Source of the DNA: Symsagittifera roscoffensis
Taxonomy: Eukaryota; Xenacoelomorpha; Acoela; Convolutidae
Assembly: GCF_963678635.1 (NCBI RefSeq)
Contig: NC_087064.1
Span: 45,679,346-45,743,345 of the forward strand
Length of the DNA: 64,000 nucleotides
Direction: 5' to 3'
In this document: in pieces, positions 1-12,552 of the stretch
Layout: the number at the start of each line of letters is the position of its first letter
Numbering within the stretch: position 1 is the first letter of the stretch
Position numbers and translations under genes: made by a program
The notes under the pieces: model-generated
Databases searched by the model: none
The model's input: the letters and a program-made list of their open reading frames with translations, nothing else
Told to the model about the DNA's origin: nothing

Positions 1-646
1 TAAATCAAAACATGTGATCATCGGAGAAATAGTGTTGTGATTTTAGCGTGTAGCTCACTTCATCTTCTAGGCAATAACTTACCTCGCTATTCGAAAATGA
101 TCGTGAAAAGCTGCAAAAAATCGCATATAGAGAAAAACGGAGGAGAATCTTGGGGAACAATCAGAAATTTTCTGCTAGGTTTTCTTGCTATCCTCTTATA
201 TTTAACCTTCCTTCATGTGAGATTCTGAGTGTAAATGCTTTACTTGTGGCTAAACTTTTAGTCACTTTAAATTGTTTATTGTGCATATTTAGACCTGAGA
301 AAAAAATTTGATTTTACCGAGCACCTGTGTTACTTTAGTAATAAACTGGGTAAACTTTCTCTTGTTTTTCCACGGTGATTAAAATGATTATATTACTTCT
401 TATTTAATATGTATGCCACTTGTAAGTTTTGCTTTAGATGAAAGAAAGTGCTATAAGATAAATAATATGTTCTAATTAGAATGGCACTGCTAATCTGATG
501 TTTACTGAATGACTTTTTAGAGTAGGTTTTCTAACGTAATCTTCAAGTTCAAGTTGCTTTTACAGCCGTATTCCAATTTAGCTAGACAGTGTTTTATCTT
601 AAACTTTTATCTTTAGCTTTTTTATCTAAGCTCTTATATCATTCGA
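1..646. other. Left-edge flank, no gene seen
   Basis: This AT-rich stretch lies downstream of the proposed last exon of the NERD-helicase gene on the minus strand. I see no exon with supporting splice sites, no repeat unit and no RNA gene. A 63-codon plus-strand frame near 37-228 has no recognisable domain and is treated as chance. Confidence 0.5.
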
Positions 647-839
647 CTAGTTTATCAGCCCCGCCCTCGTGAAAACTCTATATCTTTCCTGATACTGTTC
701 GCAAAATAATTCCAAAGAATACCCTTCTGGTACTGTTTTGTTGCAATATTTGCGCCATGCAGACTGACCGTTGATTTTTCTACAGGCACAATGGGTATCA
801 ACATACTCCCAAATCGAAGTAAACAAGGACAGCCGGTTA
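647..839 (-). CDS. NERD-helicase gene, proposed exon 4 (terminal)
   Basis: Proposed C-terminal exon of the gene whose other exons lie at 12-16 kb. A splice acceptor (ttgcacag) precedes position 839. One base completes the split codon left by exon 3, and 64 codons including the TAG at 647-649 follow. The peptide begins S-N-R-L-S-L-F-T and contains E-Y-V-D-T-H-C-A-C-R-K, a place where a superfamily-1 helicase would carry a motif VI-like Y-V-A-L-(S/T)-R-A-R segment; the match is weak. The base composition and frame look coding against an AT-rich background. A degenerate copy of the acceptor and first exon bases occurs near 16863, with other duplicated pieces of this gene. The assignment relies on phase (2+1) and position, not on clear homology. 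It could instead be an unrelated exon or a decayed piece. Confidence 0.45.
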
Positions 840-1640
840 CTGTGCAAGTCCTTAAAAAACCAGAGAAAACAAAGTTTTCTTTTTCCGGGCGTAATAAGAG
901 GATGTGACGTAAGACTATAAAAAGTGATAAGAAAATCAATAATTTTCTAAAAAACTTGTTGCAGAAAATTTTAAAACATTTTTGAAGTTTTTGGCTCCAA
1001 AAATGGCGTAAAAAACTCCAAAAACTGATTTTAATTGCTTATAACTGTGTTTTTGGGGCTTAAATTAGGCATAATTAAGCTGGTGTAAGACTGCTCGCTC
1101 GCTTTATTGGCTCAAAATTGAAACAAAAAACAAAAACTTTTAACCAAATTTTCTGAAAACTGAGAAAACCTTTTTTAAAGAAATTAATGTGTTGCGAACC
1201 ACGACTGAGAGAGCTTCCATTTGCTATATCAGTCGACCCATTCCGATGTTTATTTGTGGTACCTGAGCTTGCGTGAAAAAAAATTAAAACACCCGAATAC
1301 CAAATTCCTCCACATTTTCAAATGGTCGGAACAACAAGCGGACCAAAATCTCAATGTTCATAAAACTCGAATAGGTAAATTTTCATTTGCATAGGGCATT
1401 GAACATCCATACAAAATAAGATTACCAAAAAAGTTATTTTGCAAGTCCTGAAAGGCTAAAACGCCGACCTAAAAAAAAGCTTTTTCAACATGCTTTTCCA
1501 CCTTGATGAAGCTTTTTTGAGGCTACTAGTTCAACCGGATAACTCCGAATGCATCAATCTTCTTTGTCTTTGACATTAAATGATTTAAGGTCATTTCAAG
1601 TGATGATACCGCTTGCCTCGATGGTCACTACAGATGTACC
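840..1640 (-). repeat. Divergent edge unit with a partial exon 3 copy
   Basis: This is an old copy of the array unit at the left edge. It contains recognisable blocks: the 'ctgctcgctcgctttattgg' block near 1090, the 'ttgtggtacctg' block near 1255 and the 'tcctccacattttcaaatgg' block near 1307. Its right end, about 1440-1640, also matches 11845-12070, which is the end of helicase exon 3 plus its downstream intron. The copied exon end reads into GCAAGC where the gene has the GTAAGC donor, and bases present in the gene next to the donor are missing. It is a decayed duplicate of the gene's 3' part. Confidence 0.75.
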
Positions 1641-4600
1641 ACGGTACTGAGAAATGTTTTTGACAAGGTTTAATTGTCATTCGAACCAAGACTAAAAGAG
1701 TTTTTACTTGGTATATCACTCGACCTATTGCAATTACTATTTGTGGTACCTGACATTTTGTTGAAAAACAAAAAACTAAAACACCCAAGTACAAAGTTCC
1801 TCCACATTTTCAAATGGTCGGAACAACAAGCGCACCAAAAACTCAATGATCAACATGCTCAAAAAAGTTATTTTTTTTTGCAGGTGACATAGAACAATCA
1901 AACACGAAAGATCACCAAGGGGAAAATTCGAACCCCGCTTAGGAGCGGTAATAGCCAACACAATCCCAGGTTTTTCGTTGTGGATAACATGATAAAAATT
2001 GAAATTCATTGTATCAACGCCATTCGTGGTCTGACAAACGGATCAGACGTTTAATTATATATTTGGAGAAAAAATCGAGAGTAACAGTTATATTTGCAAG
2101 TCGGACAAAAACTTTTGTTGAAAAATGATAAGTGAAAAAATCAAAAGAAAAACTTTTTTTAGTTTTTTGCAGAAAGTATTTATATATTTTTGGAGTTTTG
2201 AATGACAAAATGGCATCAAAAACTTTATGAACTAAATTGAATTGCTTAACCCTACGCTTTAGGGCTTCAATTTAGCACAATTAGGCTTTTTTAAGCCTTC
2301 TCGCTTTCTTTATTGGCTCAGAATTGAAATTAAAGTCAAAAAAAATTAAACCAGTTTTTCTCGGTACTGAGAAATGTTTTTGACAAGGTTTAATTGTCAT
2401 TCGAACCAAGACTAAAAGAGTTTTTACTTGGTATATCACTCGACCTATTGCAATTACTATTTGTGGTACCTGACATTTTGTTGAAAAACAAAAAACTAAA
2501 ACACCCAAGTACAAAGTTCCTCCACATTTTCAAATGGTCGGAACAACAAGCGCACCAAAAACTCAATGATCAACATGCTCAAATAAGTTAATTTTTTTTG
2601 CAGGTGACATAGAACAATCAAACACGAAAGATCACCAAGGGGAAAATTCGAACCCCGCTTAGGAGCGGTAATAGCCAACACAATCCCAGGTTTTTCGTTG
2701 TGGATAACATGATAAAAATTGAAATTCATTGTATCAACGCCATTCGTGGTCTGACAAACGGATCGGACGTTTAATTATAAATTTGGAAAAATCGAGAGTA
2801 ACATTTACATTCGCAAGTTGGACGAAAACTTTTGTTGAAAAATGATAAGTGAAAAAATCAAAAGAAAAACTTTAAAGTTTTTTGCAGAAAGTAATTATAT
2901 GTTTTTGGAGTTTGGGTTGACGAAATGGTATCAAAAACTTTATGATTTAAATTGAATTGCTTAATCCTACGCTTTAGGGCTTCAATTTAGCACAATTAGG
3001 CTTTTTTAAGCCTGCTCGCTCGCTTTATTGGCTCAGAATTGAAATTAAAATCAAAAAAAATTAAACCAGTTTTTCTCGGTACTGAGAAATGTTTTTGACA
3101 AGGTTTAATTGTCATTCGAACCACGACTAAAAGAGTCCTTACTTGATATATCACTCGACCTATTGCAATTACTATTTGTGGTATCTGACATTTTGTTGAA
3201 AAACAAAAAACTTAAACACCCAAGTACAAAGTTCCTCCACATTTTCAAAAGGTCGGAACAACAAGCGCACCAAAAACTCAATGATCAACATGCTCAAAAA
3301 AGTTATTTTTTTTTGCAGGTGACATAGAACAATCAAACACGAAAGATCGCCAAGGTGGAAATTCGAACCCCGCTTAGGAGCGGTAATAGCCAATACAATC
3401 CCAGGTTTTTCGTTGTGGATAACATGATAAAATTTGAAATTCATTGTATCAACGCCATTCGTGGTCTGACAAACGGATCAGACGTTTAATTATATATTTG
3501 GAGAAAAAATCGAGAGTAACAGTTATATTTGCAAGTCGGACAAAAACTTTTGTTGAAAAATGATAAGTGAAAAAATCAAAAGAAAAACTTTTTTTAGTTT
3601 TTTGCAGAAAGTATTTATATATTTTTGGAGTTTTGAATGACAAAATGGCATCAAAAACTTTATGAACTAAATTGAATTGCTTAACCCTACGCTTTAGGGC
3701 TTCAATTTAGCACAATTAGGCTTTTTTAAGCCTTCTCGCTTTCTTTATTGGCTCAGAATTGAAATTAAAGTCAAAAAAAATTAAACCAGTTTTTCTCGGT
3801 ACTGAGAAATGTTTTTGACAAGGTTTAATTGTCATTCGAACCAAGACTAAAAGAGTTTTTACTTGGTATATCACTCGACCTATTGCAATTAGTATTTGTG
3901 GTACCTGACATTTTGTTGAAAAACAAAAAACTAAAACACCCAAGTACAAAGTTCCTCCACATTTTCAAATGGTCGGAACAACAAGCGCACCAAAAACTCA
4001 ATGATCAACATGCTCAAATAAGTTAATTTTTTTTGCAGGTGACATAGAACAATCAAACACGAAAGGTCACCAAGGGGAAAATTCGAACCCCGCTTAGAAG
4101 CGGTAATAGCCAACACAATCCCAGGTTTTTCGTTGTGGATAACATGATAAAATTTGAAATTCATTGTATCAACGCCATTCGTGGTCTGAAAAATGGATCG
4201 GACGTTTAATTATATATTTGGCAAAATGGAGAGTAACAGTTACATTCGCAAGTTGGACGAAAACTTTTGTTGAAAAAAGATAAGATAAAAATCGAAAGAA
4301 AAACTTTTTTTAGTTTTTTGCAGAAAGTATTTATATATTTTTGGAGTTTGGGTTGACGAAATGACATCAAAAACTTTATGAACTAAATTGAATTGCTTAA
4401 CCATACGCTTTAGGGCTTCAATTGAGCACAATTAGGCTTTTTTAAGCCTGCTCGCTTGCTTTATTGGCTCAGAATTGAAAGTAAAATCAAAAAAATTTAA
4501 ACCAGTTTCTCTCGGTACTGAGAAATGTTTTTGACAAGGTTTAATTGTCATTCGAATCAAGACTAAAAGAGTCCTTACTTGGTATATCACTCGATCTATT

Positions 4601-7600
4601 GCAATTACTATTTGTGGTACCTGACATTTTGTTGAAAAACAAAAAACTAAAAAACCCAAGTACAAAGTTCCTCCACATTTTCAATTGGTCGGAACAACAA
4701 GCGCACCAAAAACTCAATGATCAACATGCTCAAATAAATAATTTTTTTTGCAGGTGACATAGAAAAATCAAACACGAAAGGTCACCAAGGGGGGGAAATT
4801 CGAACCCCGCTTAGGAGCGATAATAGCCAACACAATCCCAGGTTTTTCGTTGTGGATAACATGATAAAATTTGAAATTCATTGTATGAACGCCATTCGTG
4901 GTCTGGCAAACGGATCGGACGTTTGATTATATATTTTGCAAAATCGAGAGTAACAGTTACATTCGCAAGTTGGACGAAAATTTTCGTTGAAAAATGATAA
5001 GTGAAAAAATCGAAAGAAAAACTTTTTTTAGTTTTTTGCAGAAAGTATTTATATAATTTTGGCGTTTGGGTTGACGAATTGGCATCAAAAACTTTATGAA
5101 CTAAATTGAATTGCTTAACCCTACGCTTTAGGGCTTCAATTTAGCACAATTAGGCTTTTTTAAGCCTTCTCGCTTACTTTATTGGCTCAGAATTGAAATT
5201 AAAATCAAAAAAATTTAAACCAGTTTTTCTCGGTACTGAGAAATGTTTTTGACAAGGTTTAATTGTCATTCGAACCACGACTAAAAGAGTCCTTACTTGG
5301 TATATCGCTCGACCTATTGCAATTACTATTTGTGGTACCTGACATTTTGTTGAGAAACAAAAAACTAAAACACCCAAGTACAAAGTTCCTCCACATTTTC
5401 AAATGGTCGGAACAACAAGCGCACCAAAAACTCAATGATCAACATGCTCAAATAAGTTAATTTTTTTTTGCAGGTGGCATAGAACAATCAAACACGAAAG
5501 GTCACCAAGGGGAAAATTCGAACCCCGCTTAGGAGCGGTAATAGCCAACACAATCCCAGGTTTTTCGTTGTGGATAACATGATAAAATTTGAAATTCATT
5601 GTATCAACGCCATTCGTGGTCTGACAAATGGATCGGACGTTTAATTATATATTTGGCAAAATCGAGAATAACAGTTACATTCGCAAGTTGGACGAAAATT
5701 TTTGTTGAAAAATGATAAGTGAAAAAATCAAAAGAAAAACTTTTTTTAGTTTTTTGCAGAAAGTATTTATATATTTTTGGAGTTTGGGTTGACGAAATGG
5801 CATCAAAAACTTTATGAACCAAATTGAATTGCTTAACCATACGCTTTAGGGCTTCAATTTAGCACAATTAAGCTTTTTTAAGCCTTCTCGCTTTCTTTAT
5901 TGGCTCAGAATTGAAATAAAAATCAAAAAAATTTAAACCAGTTTTTCTCGGTACTGTGAAATGTTTTTGACAAGGTTTAATTATCATTCGAATTACGACT
6001 AAAAGAGTCCTCACTTGGTATATCACTCGACCTATTGCAATTACTATTTGTGGTACCTGACATTTTGTTGAAAAACAAAAAACTAAAACACCCAAGTACA
6101 AAGTTCCTCCACATTTTCAAATGGTCGGAACAACAAGCGCACCAAAAACTCAATGATCAACATGCTCAAATAAGTTAAATTTTTTTTTGCAGGTGACATA
6201 GAACAATCAAACACGAAAGGTCACCAAGGTGAAAATTTGAACCCCGCTTAGGAGCGGTAAGAGCAAATACAATCCCAGGTTTTTCGTTGTGGATAACATG
6301 ATAAAATTTGAAATTCATTGTATCAACGCCATTCGTGGTCTGACAAACGGAACGGACGTTTAATTATATATTTGGGGAAAAAATCGAGAGTAACAGTTAC
6401 ATTTGCAAGTTGTACGAAAACTTTTGTTGAAAATTGATAAGTGAAAAAATCAAAAGAAAAACTTTTTTTAGTTTTTTTGCAGAAAGTATTTATATAATTT
6501 TGGCGTTTGGGTTGACGAAATGGCATCAAAAACTTTATGAACTAAATTGAATTGCTTAACCTTACGCTTTAGGGCTTCAATTAAGCACAATTAGGCCTTT
6601 TTAAGCCTGCTCGCTCGCTTTATTGGCTCATAATTGAAATTAAAATCAAAAAAATTTCAACCAGTTTTTCTCGGTACTAAGAAATGTTTTTGACAAGGTT
6701 TAATTGTCATTCGAACCACGACTAAAAGAGTCCTTACTTGGTATATCACTCGACCTAATGCAATTACTATTTGTGGTACCTGACATTTTGTTGAAAAACA
6801 AAAAACCCCAAGTACAAAGTTCCTTCACATTTTCAAATGGTCGGAACAACAAGCGCACCAAAAACTCATTGATCAAAACTTAGGAGCGGTAATAGCCAAC
6901 ACAATCCCAGGTTTTTCGTTGTGGATAACATGATAAAATTTGAAATTCATTGAATCAACGCCATTCGTGGTCTGACAAACGGATCGGACATTTCATTATA
7001 TATTTGGCAAAATCGAGAGTAACAGTTACATTCGCAAATTGGACGAAAACTTTTGTTGAAAAATGATAAGTGAAAAAATCAAAAGAAAAACCTTTTTAGT
7101 ATTTTGCAGAAAGTATTTATATATTTTTTGAGTTTGGGTTGACGAAATGGCATCAAAAACTTTATGAACTGAATTGAATTGCTTAACCCTACGCTTTAGG
7201 GCTTCAATTAAGCACAATTAGGCTTTTTAAGCCTGCTCGCTCGCTTTATTGGCTCAGAATTGAAATTAAAATCAAAAAAATTCAAACCAGTTTTTCTCGG
7301 TACTGAGAAATGTTTTTGACAAGGTTAATTGTCATTCGAATCACGACTAAAAGAGTCCTTACTTGGTATATCACTCGACCTATTGCAATTACTATTTGTG
7401 GTACTTAACATTTTGTTGAAAAACAAAAAAATAGAACACCCAAGTACAAAGTTCCTCCACATTTTCAACTGGTCGGAACAACAAGCGCACCAAAAACTCA
7501 ATGATCAACATGCTCAAATAAGTTAATTTTTTTGGCAGGTGACATAGAACAATCAAACACGAAAGGTCACCAAGGGGAAAATTCGAAACCCGCTTAGGAG

Positions 7601-10560
7601 CGGTAATAGCCAACACAATCCCAGGTTTTTCGTTGTGGATAGCATGATAAAAATTGAAATTCATTTTATCAACGCCATTCGTGGTCTGACAAACGGATCG
7701 GACATTTCATTATATATTTGGCAAAATCGAGAGTAACAGTTACATTCGCAAATTGGACGAAAACTTTTGTTGAAAAATGATAAGTGAAAAAATCAAAAGA
7801 AAAACCTTTTTAGTTTTTTGCAGAAAGTATTTATATATTTTTTGAGTTTGGGTTGACGAAATGGCATCAAAAACTTTATGAACTGAATTGAATTGCTTAA
7901 CCCTACGCTTTAGGGCTTCAATTAAGCACAATTAGGCTTTTTAAGCCTGCTCGCTCGCTTTATTGGCTCAGAATTGAAATTAAAATCAAAAAAATTCAAA
8001 CCAGTTTTTCTCGGTACTGAGAAATGTTTTTGACAAGGTTAATTGTCATTCGAATCACGACTAAAAGAGTCCTTACTTGGTATATCACTCGACCTATTGC
8101 AATTACTATTTGTGGTACTTAACATTTTGTTGAAAAACAAAAAAATAGAACACCCAAGTACAAAGTTCCTCCACATTTTCAACTGGTCGGAACAACAAGC
8201 GCACCAAAAACTCAATGATCAACATGCTCAAATAAGTTAATTTTTTTGGCAGGTGACATAGAACAATCAAACACGAAAGGTCACCAAGGGGAAAATTCGA
8301 AACCCGCTTAGGAGCGGTAATAGCCAACACAATCCCAGGTTTTTCGTTGTGGATAGCATGATAAAAATTGAAATTCATTTTATCAACGCCATTCGTGGTC
8401 TGACAAACGGATCGGACATTTCATTATATATTTGGCAAAATCGAGAGTAACAGTTACATTCGCAAATTGGACGAAAACTTTTGTTGAAAAATGATAAGTG
8501 AAAAAATCAAAAGAAAAACCTTTTTAGTTTTTTGCAGAAAGTATTTATATATTTTTTGAGTTTGGGTTGACGAAATGGCATCAAAAACTTTATGAACTGA
8601 ATTGAATTGCTTAACCCTACGCTTTAGGGCTTCAATTAAGCACAATTAGGCTTTTTAAGCCTGCTCGCTCGCTTTATTGGCTCAGAATTGAAATTAAAAT
8701 CAAAAAAGTTCAAACCAGTTTTTCTCGGTACTGAGAAATGTTTTTGACAAGGTTAATTGTCATTCGAATCACGACTAAAAGAGTCCTTACTTGGTATATC
8801 ACTCGACCTATTGCAATTACTATTTGTGGTACCTAACATTTTGTTGAAAAACATAAAAATAGAACACCCAAGTACAAAGTTCCTCCACATTTTCAACTGG
8901 TCGAACAACAAGCGCACCAAAAACTCAATGATCAACATGCTCAAATAAGTTATTTTTTTTGGCAGGTGACATAGAACAATCAAACACGAAAGGTCACCAA
9001 GGGGAAAATTTGAAACCCGCTTAGGAGCGGTAATAGCCAACACAATCCCAGGTTTTTCGTTGTGGATAGCATGATAAAAATTGAAATTCATTGTATCAAC
9101 GCCATTCGTGGTCTGACAAACGGATCGGACATTTCATTATATATTTGGCAAAATTGAGAGTAACAGTTACATTCGCAAATTGGACGAAAACTTTTGTTGA
9201 AAAATGATAAGTGAAAAAATCAAAAGAAAAACCTTTTTAGTTTTTTGCAGAAAGTATTTATATATTTTTTGAGTTTGGGTTAACGAAATGGCATCAAAAA
9301 CTTTATGAACTGAATTGAATTGCTTAACCCTACGCTTTAGGGCTTCAATTAAGCACAATTAGGCTTTTTAAGCCTGCTCGCTCGCTTTATTGGCTCAGAA
9401 TTGAAATTAAAATCAAAAAAATTCAAACCAGTTTTTCTCGGTACTGAGAAATGTTTTTGACAAGGTTAATTGTCATTCGAATCACGACTAAAAGAGTCCT
9501 TACTTGGTATATCACTCGACCTATTGCAATTACTATTTGTGGTACCTAACATTTTGTTGAAAAACAAAAAAATAGAACACCCAAGTACAAAGTTCCTCCA
9601 CATTTTCAACTGGTCGGAACAACAAGCGCACCAAAAACTCAATGATCAACATGCTCAAATAAGTTAATTTTTTTGGCAGGTGACATAGAACAATCAAACA
9701 CGAAAGGTCACCAAGGGGAAAATTCGAAACCCGCTTAGGAGCGGTAATAGCCAACACAATCCCAGGTTTTTCGTTGTGGATAGCATGATAAAAATTGAAA
9801 TTCATTGTATCAACGCCATTCGTGGTCTGACAAACGGATCGGACGTTTAATTATATATTTGGCAAAATCGAGATAAATAGTTACATTCGCAAGACGAAAA
9901 CTTTTGTTGAAAAATGATAAGTGAAAAAATCAAAAGAAAAACTTTTTTTAGTTTTTTGCAGAAAGTATTTATATACTTTTGGAGTTTATGTTGACGAAAT
10001 GGCATCAAAAACTTTATGAACGAAATTGAATTGCTTAACCCTACGCTTTAGGGCTTTAGTTAAGCACAATTAGGCTTTTTTAAGCCTGCTCGCTCGCTTT
10101 ATTGGCTCAGATTTGAAACTAAAATCAAAAAAATTTAAACCAGTTTTTCTCGGTACTGAGAAATGTTTTTGACAAGGTTTAATTGTCATTCGAATCACGA
10201 CTAAAAGAGTACTTACTTGGTATGTCACTCGACCTATTGCAATTACTATTTGTGGTGCCTGACATTTTGTTGAAAAACAAAAAACTAAAACACCCAAGTA
10301 CAAAGTTCCTCCACATTTTCAAATGGTCGGAACAACAAGCGCACCAAAAATTCAATGTTCAAAATGCTCGAATAGTTTGTTTTCTCTTGCATGTGGCATA
10401 GAAAATCGATATATTCACAATTTCAAAACGGTCAACAATATGAAAATTCGAACGCGGCTTAGCGGTATAGCCAACACAATCCCAGGTTTTTCGTTGTGGA
10501 TCACATGATAAAAACTCGAAATTCGTGGTTTCAACGCCATACGCGGTGTGATAAGAAGAT
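1641..10560 (-). repeat. Tandem array of about 714-720 bp units inside the helicase last intron
   Basis: The landmark 'tttttcgttgtgga' recurs at about 1971, 2691, 3406, 4126, 4843, 5561, 6280, 6912, 7626, 8340, 9053, 9767 and 10487. Spacing is 713-720 bp, with one short unit of 632 bp. Units one and two (1,435 bp) are repeated as a block in units three and four, and the units ending at 7626, 8340, 9053 and 9767 are nearly identical. On the minus strand each unit contains a degenerate segment of helicase exon 3 reading H-V-I-H-N-E-K-P-G, where the gene has H-V-I-H-T-E-K-P-G. Just before that segment the units I compared share a TGA codon and a one-base deletion relative to the gene. The 60-90 codon frames in each unit are remnants of this segment or its antisense, not separate genes. 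Confidence 0.93.
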
Positions 10561-12030
10561 CTGACGTAAAACTATAATTTTGCATGCTCGGAAATCATAG
10601 TGACACAGGCAAACTTGACAAAATTTTCAGTTCAAAGTTTCGAAAAAAATCTTTTAAAAAAATTAGTTTTGTGCAAGAAATTTTCAAATATTTTGGTTCC
10701 AGAAAAAGCATCAAAAACTCCAAAAACTATTTTAATTGTTTAACCCTAAAGTGTTAGGGCTTGAGTTAAGCATAATCGAGCTGGTGTACGCCTGCTCGCT
10801 GGCTTTATTGGCTCAAAATTGAAAATAAAATCAAATAAAATTAAATCAAAAAAATTTTTAGCCAGTTCTTCTCGCTATAATGACGACTGAAAGGGCTCCG
10901 ATTTGGTATATTACTCGACCTATTCTGATTATTATTTGTGGTACCTAATTTTGCGTGAAAAAAAAGAAAAAACAAACAAGTACATAGTTCCTCCACATTG
11001 TTCAAATGGTCGGAACAACAAACGCACTACAAACTCAATGTTCAAAATGCTCAAATAGGTTGTTTTCAATTGCATGCGGCAGAGAACTTTCATGCACAAA
11101 ACGGTCACATAGGGCGAAACTCGAACGCGTCCTAGGAGCATTATTAGCTAACAAATTCCGAGATTTTCTGTTGTGGATCACATGATTAAAATTTGAAATT
11201 CGTTTTATCAACACCATGCGTGGTTTGCTAAAAGGATCTGACGTAAAACCATAATTTTGCATATTCTAGAGTCAAAATGATAAAGACAATTTGGAAAAAA
11301 AATTTTGTTGAAATAGTATTAGAAAAAAATCAAAAAACAGTCAAATCTTTTTAAAGTTTTTTGCAGACAATGTTTATATACTTTTTGAGTTTTGGTTCAA
11401 GAAATGGCATCAAAACTTTATGAACTGATTCAAATTGCTTAAACCTACGTTTTTAGGGCATAAATTGTGCACAATCAACCTGTTGTAAGCCTGCTCGCTC
11501 GCTTCATTGACTCAAAATTGAAATTAAAAACAAAAAAATTAAACCAGTTTTTCTCGATACAGAGAAAAGTTTTTTAAAAGGTTTAAATGTCATTCGAATC
11601 ACGACTAAAAGGGCCCTAATTTGGTATATCACTCGTCTCATTCCGATGATTAATTGTGGCACCTGATGTTTCGTGGAAAACAAAAAAAAACTAAAGCACC
11701 CAAGTGAAGTGCCTCCACATTTTTCAAATGGTCGGAACAACAAGCGCACCAAAAACTCGAGTTTTAAAATGCTCAAATAGATTATTTTATTTTGCATGTG
11801 GCATAGAATATCCATACACAACAAGATCACCAAGGGGATTTTGCAAGTCCTCAAAGGCTAAAACGCCCACCTTAAAAAATATATTTTCCAACGAACCCCT
11901 CTATCTGCAGAAAAATCTTGAGGAAGCAATTTTTGAGGCAATTAATTCAACTGGATATATCAAGATGCATCGATCTTTTTTGTCTTTGACATTAATTGAT
12001 TTAAATTTATTTCAACTGATGATGCCGCTT
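10561..12030 (-). repeat. Divergent right-edge units of the array
   Basis: Two more copies, much more diverged than the core, occupy about 10561-11300 and 11300-12030. They keep the 'cattcgaatcacgact', 'ttgtgg(t/c)acctga' and 'tcaaatggtcggaacaacaa' blocks and end directly at helicase exon 3. Homogenised central units with decayed edges is the usual pattern for a satellite maintained by unequal exchange. Confidence 0.8.
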
Positions 12031-12032
12031 AC

Positions 12033-12492
12033 CTCGTGAGAACACAGTTCTCGATGGTCACAACAGATGCACCACCAAACTCTTCCGGTTGTACCAGGCG
12101 ATGCTCTAAATCAGCTGCTCTAAAATCAAGTTTTTCTAAAGTATCTCCAACAAACTTTTTCCACTCTCCGCAATCCGCAGATAAAATCGGAAGATCTTCA
12201 GTTTTAGCACCATCATTAAGAATTTTTGTCAACACGAACGCGGTAAAATCTGAAGCTCTTTTAGCTCTAAATTGAAAATTGTTTCCTAGTGACATGGAAT
12301 CTTCGAGCATGCAATGATCATAAAGTTCAAATATCGTGATAGGTGGCCCATGAAAATTCGAACCCTGCTTAGGAGCGGCAATAGCCAACGCATTTCCAGG
12401 TTTTTCGGTGTGGATCACATGATTCAAACTTGAAATTTGTTGTATCAACGCCATGTTAAAATTGTGAATTTCTACTGAGTTACGTAGCACTT
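12033..12492 (-). CDS. NERD-helicase gene, exon 3 (helicase domain 2)
   Basis: This exon carries the second RecA-like half of the helicase. It opens with V-L-R-N-S-V-E-I, matching the N-(Y/L)-R-N-S-x-x-I style of superfamily-1 motif IV. Near its end is E-E-F-G-G-A-S-V-V-T-I, comparable to the E-F-(R/K)-G-L-E-x-x-x-V-I motif V region. The 3' end is a strong donor, CACGAG followed by GTAAGC, leaving phase 2. The start is proposed at a pyrimidine-rich acceptor ending at 12493. Part of this exon (about 12330-12450, H-V-I-H-T-E-K-P-G onward) is the ancestor of the sequence in every unit of the adjacent 714 bp array. Confidence 0.7.
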
Positions 12493-12552
12493 CTTGCAAA
12501 ACGAGCAGTTATGTCCTGCTGGATTCAAAGTGCGCCCTCACTTGTTCATAAC
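12493..12552 (-). other. Putative 60 bp intron, or an in-frame nonsense codon
   Basis: The helicase frame runs from exon 2 into exon 3 without a shift, but an in-frame TAA lies at 12509-12511. A 60 bp GT-AG intron (GTTATG donor at 12552, acceptor ctgctcgttttgcaag) would remove it and keep phase. The acceptor looks good and the donor is poor. A second weak donor (GTTTTA) lies about 25 bp upstream in the same phase. If neither is used, the gene is truncated between helicase motifs III and IV. Confidence 0.4.

Noticed and set aside
1591-10303. Many 60-112 codon frames on both strands between 1.6 and 10.4 kb, some identical
   Set aside because: They recur with the 714 bp unit, overlap each other on opposite strands, have no start context and include a decayed exon piece. 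They are consequences of the repeat.
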